Positions 42,225 through 54,006 of a stretch of DNA of 64,000 nucleotides are shown in pieces. Every line of letters starts with the position of its first letter. Position 1 is the stretch's first letter. The notes beneath the pieces are model-generated. The model did not search any database, had not been told where the DNA came from, and worked only from the letters and a program-made list of their open reading frames with translations. A program made the position numbers and the translations under genes. Source of the stretch: Varroa destructor (taxonomy: Eukaryota > Arthropoda > Arachnida > Mesostigmata > Varroidae); assembly GCF_002443255.2 (NCBI RefSeq), contig NW_019211454.1:14992243-15056242 (forward strand), in the 5' to 3' direction.

Positions 42225-42390
42225 GGCCCGGATGAGTAATACGCGTGTTTCTGAGCCCGTTGTTATGGTAACTATGAATACGCGGGCATCGCTGGTTCAA
42301 ACTTCAGCGTTAGCAAATGGTTACGACTATGGGCACATTTCATAGTTCTGTTGGGCGTGCGCCAAATAAGGGCCTACAAGACCCACCCTG
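42225..42390 (+). mobile_element. SINE-like repeat with degenerate tRNA head
   Basis: GGTTCAAACTTC near 42,293 resembles a B box and is preceded by a loose A-box-like segment near 42,226. Its 3' part (42,353-42,387: GGGCG, then AAATAAGGGCC, then AGACCCAC) reappears at 1,611-1,656 with small gaps, which is evidence of a dispersed repeat. The tRNA-like head is weak. Confidence 0.3.
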
Positions 42391-45300
42391 GCTAGACTTC
42401 CTAATGGCGACGTGCTATTGATAGAATAGCGAAGAGGTAATCGCGAAAACTTACTTGCATAGTAAAATATCCAACCATGTTAAGAGACATGACAGCAGGC
42501 AAAAAGTACTTTAGTATCGAAGTTATGCGTAGGAAATATAAATTGATAGATTAAATATTGATGTTTATAAGACCTGTGGTATTTTGTCTCTGGACCCATT
42601 ATTTAAATGCATTGCCGTCGGTAGCAGCTAATACTCAGCCGGTATATTTATTTGTGCTACATTCGTCTAGTGTCAGCGTAAGAAACAGTACACTGAAAAT
42701 TTTCAAAATAATCAATGATCTCCCGCCAGCTTTTTCTTTTAATGCAAAAAGCTATTCTCTCGTTAAACTAGGACGACACACACAACACCAAGTTCCTCGC
42801 CCGAAGTTTTTCATAAACGCCAATTGCTACTAGAGTCAGTAATACATAGCTGTAAATAATAACAGGAGGCGCCGATCTAATATGTCCATTCTTAAAGAAT
42901 ACTGATCTCAGTTTCGCTGTGTGATGGTTCTGGCTTTCAAAAGCCAGAGGAAAATCGTAGTACCCTCTAATGAAGTGCACAATTTTGCCCCCTTCACCGT
43001 AGCGTACGACTAAAAATACTAGGTGTCCTCATTTTCAACGTGGAATATGATTCTATCTGCGTCCAACAAGTATACACAAAACAGACCGTTACACCCTATT
43101 GATTTTCATTTGACAGTCAACTGACCAGATAATTTCGATTCAACGCCACCCCGGCCTGACAGGCCTACGGAGCATACTCTTGGTGGCAATGGGAGTGGGC
43201 ATACAGCATGGGAGTGGAGAGCCGAGTCACCAGGGTCGAAACCAACGGACATCCAAACTATATGGCGGCGAATTGTTTATTCGCGAGCGAGCGAACGAAC
43301 GAAGTGATATCGCGACGCGTCAACGAAACCAGTCGACAGAGGCCGCAAAACTTTCGAGGGCAGGCACCGCGTGAAACTAGGAAAATCGTTGAAGAGCGGC
43401 GGCCCCCTGTCAGCCTTTTGTTGAAGCCTATAGGAGTTGTAACGAGAAGTGGAACGTTGGATCAGGCTGGGAAAATGCTATAAACACTGCTAACACCTGG
43501 AACTGGTTCAGTTCTAAGAAGAAACATGCCCCTCCTTTAACAGCCTAATTAATAACGCAAATTCATACCTTTATTTACACTAAATGTATAGAATTTTGCG
43601 TGTGGCAAACGTATCGATCTCATTGGGCATTGGCGAAGGTAAAAATGATATTGGTCATAGTGGCGTGTAGTTGCAAAACAATTGATGCTGACAGAACATT
43701 GTATCAGCTTGCAGCTCTATATCTATAATACGAATTTTGTACAAAGAACTAAAATTCCATAAATTTGGAAAGCGTTCAGGAAAGGCTTTACTTGCGGTTT
43801 GTGCGATTGTTCCTTTGTGCCAATATGCTTGCCCAAAATATGTGGTCTTTTTATGGATTTAAGTTCGATTGGTCTCGATCAATTCGAAGTATCATGTGCC
43901 CTGCCTAAATAATACGCCGCCATTTAAAGACACTTCGACAAACTATATACGAGCATTCATTGTATTGTACAATCATTATATTATATATATAGTATGAGAA
44001 TTCTGTTATAGAATATGGGTTAGTGTTGAACGACGGCTAAATCTTTGGCTGAAAAGGCCAATGTCGCTGATCCAAGTCCTACCAGTAACGCGTGTCAATG
44101 CTATTGCAATTGATTAAAGAATTAATTTAACAAATTGTGCCTGTTATTGAATAATAAAACTCGAAGACCTGCAGGCTTATTTCGTTTCAATCAGTAGAAG
44201 CTTGTTAACCGTATTAGTTCTAGATCCACGTCACATCGAAGTGTTGATTAATTATGTTTAACTGTTCACCCCCGGGGGTGAGCATATTGGCTGCGCTTTG
44301 CGAATGCGAAACAAACAGACAGTAGCCGTACGGTTGGCGACATCTGGACGCGAGAACATGGCGTTCAATTACGCATAGGACGCGAAAGCGAGATAAGAGC
44401 TAAATAAAGTTTACGAAAAAAAAGACACAAAGCAGAAAGAAAACACGAAGGCCCAGGTATTTAGAATAGGATAGAAACGCAAAATGAGAACTTCGTTATT
44501 AGACTGTCTGATAATGATTGCTGTTAATTTGTTCGGCCTCTTTTGATTTTGTTTATTTCTTCAAGGAACACCTGCCTGTTTCACGTAAGCCGAGTATTGA
44601 GGTCGACCTTGGCAACCGGTTTCCACTAGCCGAGATCACTAGCCGATATTTGTCATCCACTCTCGTACCCTTCACCCCGAACCCCTGAACGGTTATTTAT
44701 AAATACTTTTCTTGTTGCAATAAAAATAACTTGGACTTGATTTGACCCATATCTATTTTTCATTCCGTCCCATCAAGCTCTTGAATGGCTGAAGCAGGGT
44801 GTCTATGAATGGCAGTAAATACTAATATGATCGAAAGTCCCAGATCAGTGTGTTGTCAACGAACGTTGCTCTAACACTCCAACAAGCTAGAAGTTTATTT
44901 CCTATCAAGCCGAACCCAGGCGGTTCTCCTGACAAGCGAAACACTCGAAAGTAATTTCTCTCCGAAGTATCGTATTATACTGATGCCATTTTCTATCACA
45001 GTGAATAATAGAATGAAAAAGTGACAACACAATAACATCAAGATACTCTCGTATCGCGTTTACATTCAGCAGCTACACTCGTTCAGTGGCGTGTTAAAAT
45101 CTTGGAGGTCACTAGAGAGCCGCGACTATTTGTACTATGGCAAAGGCTCCTGGGCGAAATTAATCTATGCATCAGAGATTAGATAAAAGGTACTTGGCAG
45201 AACGTGTTGAGATAGGTCTCTTGGTAGTTTGTTATGGCGGGGTGAACGCGTGGGATGACGAACAGGGTAGAACGGAATCAAACCGATTAACTCAATTGAT

Positions 45301-48300
45301 AAGAATACATCGACTGATCATCGCACTATCGTTGGGCATATTTTTAGACGCATGTTCCCTGTTTAAGCTGACACCAATCATTGGCGTGCATATGTTTTTG
45401 CGGTAGAAAAGTCGAGACGATGAAATAGACGCCCTGCTCTGTAGAAAATGGCAAAAGTGAGCGGAAAACACTGAATTAACATAATGCGATGAGCTGCAAT
45501 GGTTTTGGAAGTTTCCTATATTAGAGCGAATAGCTGGAAGAATTATTCCGGAGATCTTTCGCGTACGACGGAAGCTCGTACGAGTACGAGTTCAGCAAAA
45601 ATTTTGTAGCACACTTTGTATTTTCCTGCATCGCGGACTTGAGACAATTTCTATGTGATCTAGATATTTAGTGATGGACTCACGCTGTAGGCCCGGGTAG
45701 CGAAGAGAAAACGGAGCGTCAGTGATGGACCCTATCCGAAGGTTTAGATCCATGTGCTGCAACTTTGTATAGAATCGTCGTTCGGATCGATGAACAGTCG
45801 GATCAATTTTGTCAACCTGTTTTAGGACTGAAACTAATTACGCCGATAGACTTAGGCCCATTCGATCTTATTTTAAACGCAAAGTAATTCACACGAACGG
45901 ATAATTAGTAAATGAAGTGCTTCTCGTTTAACGTCTAAGTTCCATGGAAGCAGTCTTCCAAATAGCATGTGCCATTAGTTTTTTCGGTACAATGTACTAC
46001 CCAGCCCCTATAGCCTAAAGTTTCTCTAGATTCTAAACGAGATTCTCTTGTTTACTTAGCTGACCGAGGACATTATTCGACTAGCTAGTCTTGCAGAAAT
46101 AAAGACAAAGATAAATTTGCTAGCGCCTGTGTAGCTTCTGTTGGCAGCTTCAGTATCTAACTGTCAGCTGGGGTTTTATAGTTTCATTGATAGCCTCTTA
46201 CTCTAGGGACTGGTCTCATTCTGTCAGAGTCGAAATTTTCTGAGTCACTTTCACTCGTCCGAGTAACTGAAGCTTATATAAAGCAGTCATCTGTTTCCCA
46301 ATGGCGCTGTTGTATCTAACAACAATGGAACATCGTCTCGTGCACATTTGTCCATCAGCTTATTGCCCATTGATAAGGCACCGATTTTTCGGAAGCATAA
46401 AGCGCATATACGCAATCAATAGAATCTATGCCAACATCAGAAGTCCTAGTCAACAAATGCATGTTGAACGCTTTCTGCCAGGTATATATCAAATACCTAA
46501 ACCTATTCGATTCAGTCAGATCAGGCACAAAATATGAACATGTCGAGCATATCTATGGCCTTTGTAAACAACGTCTCTTGGTATATTTTCAGGAATCAGA
46601 ATGAAAATTCTAATACCCAATCATTTTCGAATACAACATCATGGTCAAACCCATCTGTGATGTTTGCTAACCCCACAACTGAGCTCTGTCTAGCCAAATA
46701 CCACGGCGCTTAGGCCGTAAGCCAGAAGAGCAACACTAAAGCCTGTTTATGCAAGATCAGCTTGCACCGAAACGATAACACCCTCGGACATTTTTTGAAA
46801 TAATATATTCTCCAGCGAAACTGTTTGAAGACAGACGAGCCCCCGTGAGCACTTGAACATATAGAAGAGGACCTCCAGCAGTTTACGCTACCACTTATCG
46901 TAGGGCTACGCTTGTTTTTGATGAGTTTTATGGCAATGGCACGCCCATGGATTACATATAATCATAGAAGGTTGCATTCACGCAAACGTTTTACTAGCTC
47001 GATGCTTTCGAGCCAGTGAAGTTCACAGGTGACGCTTGTGCGGAGTCCGCTTGTAAGGAGCCAAGATCAATCCTTTATTTATGTTATCCTTTTAGCTAAC
47101 GTCTCTGGTTTGGCTGACTTTCATACACAGACATAAGAAGCTTTTGTTCTGTTCTATTCATAAAAACTAAGACATTGTACAGGCTTGACGTTGCGTAACT
47201 ACCAAACGACGGGGGATAATATAAACGGTTTAGTCGCATATGCGAAACGGCTCCTTCTGGACCTTCCATTTTTGTGGATCAGCGTCAATTGACCAGGCTT
47301 CTAGGTAGCCCAGGTCGGATTCCTCTGAAAAGATTTGCTGTGAAGGATCTTCGCACCTCAGTAATCGACCTCGTTGTGAGGGCTCGGAACTTCCAGCATT
47401 AGAAAAGGACGAATACCCTATCCTCAAAGTCCCGTTCCTAAGAATAATGTCATTTATTCATTCGTTACGTACTTGCACCGTAGTAATTATTCGTTTTAGA
47501 GCTTCGGTTGTTTAAAGAAGAGCGTCATTTAATTCGATGGCTATACACGCATTCGTAATGTATTATTACAATAGTAAAAAGAATAAGATTACCCGACATA
47601 GGCCGGTGTCGTCCGTTTCTAAAAGGCGGTCCATTGTAATGTCACCTTTGAATGTTTTCAGTGTTAAAATATTTTATTTTTAAAATATTAAAGTTAAAAG
47701 TACTTAGCAGGGTTCATCATCAACGTTTCAGAATCTAATTAACAGCAAACAATTTTCTCAGACAGAGGATCAGAGGAGCAGCTGATCATGGTATTTCATT
47801 AGCCTATTCATTCAAGCTTCATCAATGTACATAGACAGTTACGATATAACTATATTTATTATATGTTCATTTAAGGAAGCAGGGAACTTAATATAGCAGT
47901 GGCTTCTTCATGCTGAAAAACACTTCTTCGATAAAATTGTTTTTTATATATATATATACCATCTAGATTAGAAATAATGTAGAACTCCAGCTGACTTGAA
48001 TGTCATTAAAGGATGTCTTTCATCCGTTACCAAAAATCTGTCATCTGCGTATAAACGTTCGATTCATGCGAGTAGTAAAGAAGAATCACTCTGACCCGAC
48101 GTCCTGTTACAGTTTCAATTCGGAGCCTGCCTGATAGGCTGTCTCCTGCTTAGAGCACTTACCGACGATGCATATTGTTCTATAGACTCCTAACTTATCC
48201 AGCCACAAGACATACACAGGTATTTTGATTGTGAATTGTCGGGCTATATTATGATAAGTCAATAAGTGGATACGTATTATATTCAACTGTTCCAACGGCA

Positions 48301-50862
48301 TTTCGTATGTCGTTTTTTGTTTGAGTGCATCGCCGAAAATTAAAAAGGAAGCTTCCAACAAGCTGGATGTACGCTCGTGCACCCTTAGCGGCGACTTCTT
48401 GTCCATCGGTGCTGCTACGTTGATTGATCACGCAAACGTAAGTTAAAGCTGCGGAGCAATTCGGCTTGCTGTAGTTCTTTCAGGTCGATCGATCCATGGA
48501 CAACTGCTTGATGTGCAACAGCCTAAAATTAGGTACAAGTTTCCGCTTATATGGTCGATGCTCCGTTCTGACGAGGACTCGACTCAGTGGATAAATTTAC
48601 TTTAACTAAGTGGCTGTCTAAGGCTAGGCTCTCGCGGGTGACCAGAGCCGCCTGTATAAAATCGGTCCCCTAGATCGCAGGAGTGGCTGAATGCAGGGAG
48701 ATTTGCATGAATGACGGAAGGATAGGAGCGTGGGTAGAACCTGATCAATTAGCATGTGTGAGATTGACGGCTGGCACTTTGCGCAATAATCAAAATTAGT
48801 TGGTGCGTAATTTTAGCAAGGGTCTATTTTTGTGACAATCACTTAGTTGTTTTTCTTTTTTAGCTGCGTTGGACGAGGCCAGAAATATGGTTTTATTCCA
48901 TAACGGGTTACAGGAAGACAGGAATCAACTCCCAAGAAAGAATTCTGCTCACGCAGAAGTTGGCCATCTCTATAGCTGCTTTTAGATAGCCTGAAGAAAC
49001 TCTTTGGGGTATCAGATACAATGTGAATGTAACTTATTCACAGGTTCTTTCGCTTAATTTCTTGTGTATCACTAGTAATACAAACTATTGAATAAAGGGC
49101 CAAATATCACCTCGAAGCTAGCTTAGAGTTACCGCTTAATTTCTTTGGAATTATGGAAGTTGCAGTGATTACATCAGTCGACGTCGGTTCGTTTGAAACA
49201 CGGACCACAATGTTCAGATTCCATTTAGAAGAGATGGCCGAAATCACCTGACTCCTGATCAATCCTGTAACTGCTGCTAATATCCGGCTATGCATGCCAT
49301 AATTGTAATTTACACAAATTTTAAAAACAAGAAAACATTTGACAATTTTCAGGAGTGCGATCTCTCGTCCTTAGTACGGCTTTGTATGATGAAATACGGG
49401 GCTGCAAATTTACCAGAGAATATCTTGTAACATACAATAAGATAAGCCATTGACTTTTCCGTAAATCGCGATCGTCGCGACCAATCGCCGTGTGGAACCA
49501 TCAAAGTTTACACCAGAAGAGAACTTAATGTAGATATCAATATTAATAATGTATTAATTAACGAGTTTTCGTTGATCTCTTACTACCAGTGTTTCCTATG
49601 GTTGAAAAAAAGTAAAACAACGCGAGTCCGAAAGGATCGTTTCATGAAAAAGTGGCGTCACCTGCTCCGTGTGATTGGCGCGTCTCGCCGCACTGTCAGC
49701 ATAATTTCTGTTACGTTACCTGCTGTCCTACTTCCATTAATGCATTTAGGAATTCATCGGATAACGTACGCCGTCGGAGCTGTTGCGTGCATTTGCCGCA
49801 ACTCTATCAAATAAACACCAAGTTGCAGTTACATTTCCTTCGTGTAAATTCCATCTGACAGCGTCATACGTAAAGCCCTTTATTTAACCTACGGTGTTTG
49901 TTGACTAATCATACTTGTCCGGATTTGTTGTTATTTCGTCTTCGCCTGCGACCTATTAGACAAACTTGTATATAGGCCTTGGGGTTATTGAATGCAAAGC
50001 GGTAAAATTCCTATTGCAAAGATTAGCCATTAGTATTTTATTGTAGTGGCCATAGCTTTCCTAGTTACTACTGCTCATGAAAAATGAGGATTTTCTAAAT
50101 TATTCCGCCATACGCCTCTATTTCACACCATTCGTTTTAGACGTATCGAAACCGCGTATACGAATACTACTTACAACTGCTCGAATGCTTAACTTTTGCT
50201 GCCAAAACAAAAAACTTACGATAGCTTTTTTCGAGACGCGGCCTCTTTTGTCCTTTGTAGGACATCTGTACTTGTAAGAAAGGAACCAGCTTATGAATGT
50301 GAATAAGCACAGAGTAATGTAAAGACATAGTATTTATAATTTAATGCTTGACATTTGTATACAGTCCTTCGTATCGAAGACAATTTACGATCAAACCATT
50401 AGTTCAGCTTGGAGCTATATTCTTAATAGTAGCTACTCCCTGTATAACGTGCTGTTGACTACTGAAACAACTTATGCTGCCATTGATATAAAAACAAAAT
50501 TAGGTATTTAGCAAAAAAAAATAGGGCAACCTACCGACATAAAGATACAAAACAATAAAAAATTTACAATTTGGATCTGGCGAGGACTAGTTCATAAGTT
50601 CAATTCGGACGTCTCGTATCTTTACCATTGACACGTCTTTCAGTCTGGGTAAGTGCTGCAACCGATCTTACTTTTACTGAGTACGACGGTAAATCCTCAA
50701 ATGTAGCAGAATACTTCAAAAGCTGCTGATGTTAAGAATACTTATCAATCCATAATACCGTCGACGACACCCAGCCGATAGTAAGCGGTGGCTTGAAACT
50801 CTGGTGTGAAACTGCAGATCCCCGTAAAAGGTTCTTTCAGAAGCGAGTTTTGATAGATGTAC

Positions 50863-50879
50863 GAATGAATGAATGAATG
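50863..50879. repeat. GAAT microsatellite
   Basis: Four GAAT units. Shorter runs of the same unit recur near 25,757, 26,289 and 62,862. Confidence 0.85.
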
Positions 50880-51078
50880 GAGGTGGGAAGGCTGTTGCTA
50901 AGAGCGTCGGAGGAACATACGGAGGCGCGTGCTGTTTGGCGTTCCATAGTAGAGAAAATCAAGGCACTACAGGGTGTTGGGTAGGGAACACGTCGCTTCA
51001 AATCGGCGGTGGTATGTTCTAACAATACGTCAGCATTCAGATTGATAACACCACGTTATTTCTTCGCACTAAGCTATC

Positions 51079-51463
51079 TATGTGTGTATGTGTATATACG
51101 CGTGTAGATGTATGTGCGTGTGTGCATGCGTGCCTGCATATGTGTATGTGTTCGTGCGTGTGTGTGTTTGCGTGCATGTATGTGTATGTATATGCATGCA
51201 TGTATGCATGTGTGTATGTATACGCATGTATGTATGTATATATATATGTATATGCATGTATGTATGTATGTATATATGTATATGCATGTATGTATGTATG
51301 TATAATATATATATGTATATGCATGTATGTATGTATGTGTATATATATGTATATGCATGTATGTATGTATGTATGTATATGCGTATGCATATGCATGCCT
51401 ATGAACGTGAATGTATATGCATGTATGCGTGTGCGTGTGCGTACGTGTGTACATACATCGCGC
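51079..51463. repeat. Alternating purine-pyrimidine TG/TA tract with GTAT repeats
   Basis: About 385 bp consist almost entirely of alternating pyrimidine and purine (TG, TA, CG, CA steps). The core at 51,219-51,375 is a GTAT tetranucleotide array broken by TATGCATG at spacings of about 30, 37 and 33 bp, a loose higher-order unit. Several frames on both strands are open through it, giving false ORFs of 65-158 codons of Tyr/Val/Cys/Met or His/Thr/Ile. It lies between the two divergent genes, 1.1 kb upstream of the desaturase CCAAT cluster. Confidence 0.9.
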
Positions 51464-52559
51464 AACTTTGTGGTGTGACCAGAACCCTAATCTTTCCTGC
51501 AGCCCTATTTGGTAACATTTGTGTGAACGTTAGACGCACTCAGTCTTATCCGTCGTAGTTGGTAGCTCAGGAAATACCTCATCTAGGCTAGGAGATATCG
51601 CTATTTTTGCGTGCTTCTAAATTCAGTCTTTGACATTGTGTGAGTGAATGATGACACTGATCATCATCCATTACTAGTCGTCGTTTACCCACTACCTTGC
51701 TATCACCAGACTGAGGCACTGGAAATGCTGGATGAAATACTATATATAGTTTTAAATTAGTCGTTCAGCTTGAAAGAAGCGGCGTGTTTAAAACGTGCGT
51801 CTACTATAGTAAAGATGCGCCGGCCGTTTCTAAAATCGAATTGAGCATTCGCGCGCATCTAAAAATAGCTCGGCTACTTGACCTCCAGTCGGTCGCTGTT
51901 GACTTCTATCAACTGCTTGCGTTGTGTTACGTTTGTCGATGGCCGCGCTTACGCCACGTCACCCCTTCGTGGAGCGCTCAAACGACTATGCTTACTATAA
52001 AGAAGAACACGGCGGAGATAGATTAGACAAAGCTTCCATTGGCGGGAATAACGCTCCACTGACGCAAATATATGACAAACCAACGAAAAGAGAGCAGAGA
52101 ACCACTACAAATTACTACAAAAGCAGCGGCGTTGACGGCTGCGCCGGGGATCACAGTAAACACGTCGAAGCCAGTGTACGCACCTTTGCCGTCAATGCTT
52201 TCGTTTATTATACTTTCGTTTTCAGTATCCGAAAGTTGATCATTGGTCTCTCTCTAGCAGAGGGTGCTCAGGAGTTACTATCGGTGTTATTTGTTCTGTT
52301 CTTCCTATTAATGGTACTATTTGTACTGCTGCGGAAATTGTCGCTGCTACAGTTACAGTCTCCAGTCGCCATGTCTCCGATAGATTAGTATAAGGAGCAC
52401 CATAACCACAATACTATTATCAGTTGTCAACCGGTAGGAACCGGCCGAATTGACATTAACCGCGTAGTCATGTTAAGGCAGATCCCTACCGCCTGAGTTC
52501 ACACGATACTCGATGCGTGATCGTTGCTCGATGACGCTTTTCGACACGCGTCCGAACTC

Positions 52560-53843
52560 AATCGCCGGTCCGGCAAATCGCCGGCTCCAACGACGATTCC
52601 TATTGGCCACCGACAATTGGTCCGTCCTGCATTGGTCATTCACAGATCCCGCCTTGACAACGCACATACCAGTTCCAATTCTTTCCATCACGTGGTGCAA
52701 TTATGTAGAAAAATACAGAGCGCACCGTTCGACCTCCTCGCCTCTTTGCGTTTGCACGACGATGCCAGCCGACGTCAGCGTAGGGTATCGCGTTCGCGTA
52801 TCGCTCCATATCCGCCTCTTTCGCACTGTGTCGTTGTGCGCGTGTCTGTCCAAGCAAGGAACTGATGCTGCGACCGTGTCGCGCTCACCCACCCCTATGC
52901 TAGACCGACCAGCAGCCTAGCTGGCAAACCTCGTCGGCGTCCGTCACTAACTAACGTTGCTGCTGCTGATACCGGCATCGTCGGGTAAACGGCGCGTGAA
53001 CCCGCTGTGGTGCCGTTTAGAACGTTTTACAGTCACTAGAGCATTTTTCAGTAGCTGCTGTTTTCCGTTTACGTTCGCGCACCCTTGCCCTCACGCGGCA
53101 GGCACACGCTCTCCGGAGTCTCCGAATGACACCATCATTATCACGATCATCAACAACAGTTGCAGTCGAAGCAGTTACGGGGCTAGCTGCGACATCGGAA
53201 TTGTAAAGGTGTCAGGTCTGCCTGTGCAGGCAGCAGCAGACGCTGTAGTAATCGATAACAGTGCAAACGCAACAAAGATCAGCGCCGAGGGCGCTAGAGA
53301 GAGTGTTGAGTGATCGCGTGTCAGCCAGCTGTCACACTGTTGAGGCAGTCCTTAGGAGGGCCTGCTGCATATAACCTTTTGAGAGACGTGCTAGACTCAC
53401 CAAACCTACAAGAAGACCTGCATCGACAACGTTGCTCAAACTAAGCTGAAGGCTGACCTGGCGAGTAACGAATATCGGACTAGCAGAACACAGGCACACC
53501 ACGTGCGCTTACCCGACCTGAAAAAAGTGTGCTTGCAATAGGTGTTCAACTGTTGACGGTATAACTGCGCTTTGTGTGGTACGCAGCACTAGCTGATCTT
53601 TACACTACGCGGAAGATCTAGCAGTGTCAAACGGAGGCCAAAGACTCGAAACAAACAAAATTCAACGTCAGTTGTGATCAGTTGAGGACACCTTGTCCGC
53701 TTCGCACAGTGCGTCCGGGCAAGCGTCCAAATCTTCTCGCTGATTTCACTCGATTATCGTTGGAAGGGCAGAGGTCTCTTCGGAGAGCTTCGCCGAACTC
53801 CGGCTTACCATAGTCAGATCAGCAAGCTTGCTCGAACGGCAAA
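52560..53843 (+). promoter_or_regulatory. GC-rich promoter and 5' leader block of the desaturase gene
   Basis: The DNA becomes clearly GC- and CpG-rich from roughly 52,500 to the start codon, in contrast with flanking AT-rich sequence. Open frames at 52,513-52,920 and 52,957-53,313 have no recognisable similarity and overlap ORFs on the other strand, so they are read as leader or promoter DNA. The CCAAT/E-box cluster lies at its left end. A spliced 5' UTR is possible, but neither its exon nor the transcription start can be fixed by eye. In-frame stop TAG at 53,811 separates the leader from the coding start. Confidence 0.45.
52602..52694 (+). promoter_or_regulatory. Cluster of CCAAT (NF-Y type) boxes and a CACGTG E-box
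   Basis: ATTGG (reverse CCAAT) occurs at 52,602-52,606, 52,616-52,620 and 52,631-52,635, spaced 14 and 15 bp, and a forward CCAAT lies at 52,675-52,679. An E-box CACGTG at 52,689-52,694 sits in ATCACGTGGT, one base from the ATCACGTGA sequence bound by SREBP. The cluster is 1.15 kb upstream of the desaturase start codon at the edge of the GC-rich block. Desaturase promoters in vertebrates use NF-Y together with SREBP, so a lipid-responsive module is a reasonable inference; the motifs themselves are directly visible. Confidence 0.45.
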
Positions 53844-54006
53844 ATGTCAGTGACGACAACCGTTACGAAGACAGCCCCTCCAGCTGCCCCATACAAGAGG
53901 CAGATCGTTTGGCGGAACGTCATACTCATGAGCTATCTGCACCTAGCGGCCGTTTATGGATTCTATCTCATGTGCACGCAGGCTATGTGGTCGACGTGCA
54001 TTACAG
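53844..54006 (+). CDS. Acyl-CoA delta-9 desaturase (stearoyl-CoA desaturase), coding exon 1
   Basis: This exon encodes residues 1-54 plus one base of codon 55. The start is the first ATG after an in-frame TAG at 53,811-53,813. Residues 17-30 contain YKRQIVWRNVILMS, the typical segment before the first membrane helix of insect and tick desaturases. Residues 26-44 form a hydrophobic helix, and TM2 starts near residue 50. The exon ends ACAG followed by GTTAGT, a good donor, in phase 1. The enzyme is an ER membrane protein that introduces a cis double bond at carbon 9 of saturated acyl-CoA, using cytochrome b5 and two iron ions held by histidine boxes. The leaving G joins CA of exon 2 to make Ala55 and continue TM2, which supports both exons at once. 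This part carries no catalytic residue; the first histidine box is in exon 2. Confidence 0.9.

Larger units (their letters stand above)
41881..51078. other. Intergenic stretch between the two divergent genes
   Basis: This is mostly AT-rich sequence with short unrecognised ORFs. It contains a SINE-like repeat (42,225-42,390), a 16-bp GC palindrome (44,266-44,281), AT microsatellites and a possible but unproven terminal exon on the minus strand near 47,227-47,444. A purine-rich low-complexity patch lies around 44,400-44,460. I see no recognisable gene here. Confidence 0.4.

Noticed and set aside
51037..51558. Long overlapping ORFs on both strands (up to 158 codons)
   Set aside because: They are translations of a TG/TA simple repeat with almost no stops in any frame; low-complexity residues and no family.
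51924..52388. 154-codon plus-strand ORF with hydrophobic C-terminal segment
   Set aside because: No recognisable family; lies in the non-coding approach to the desaturase GC-rich block. The hydrophobic run may be chance.
52513..53313. Several overlapping GC-rich ORFs upstream of the desaturase
   Set aside because: Open on both strands without similarity, as expected of CpG-rich leader or promoter DNA.
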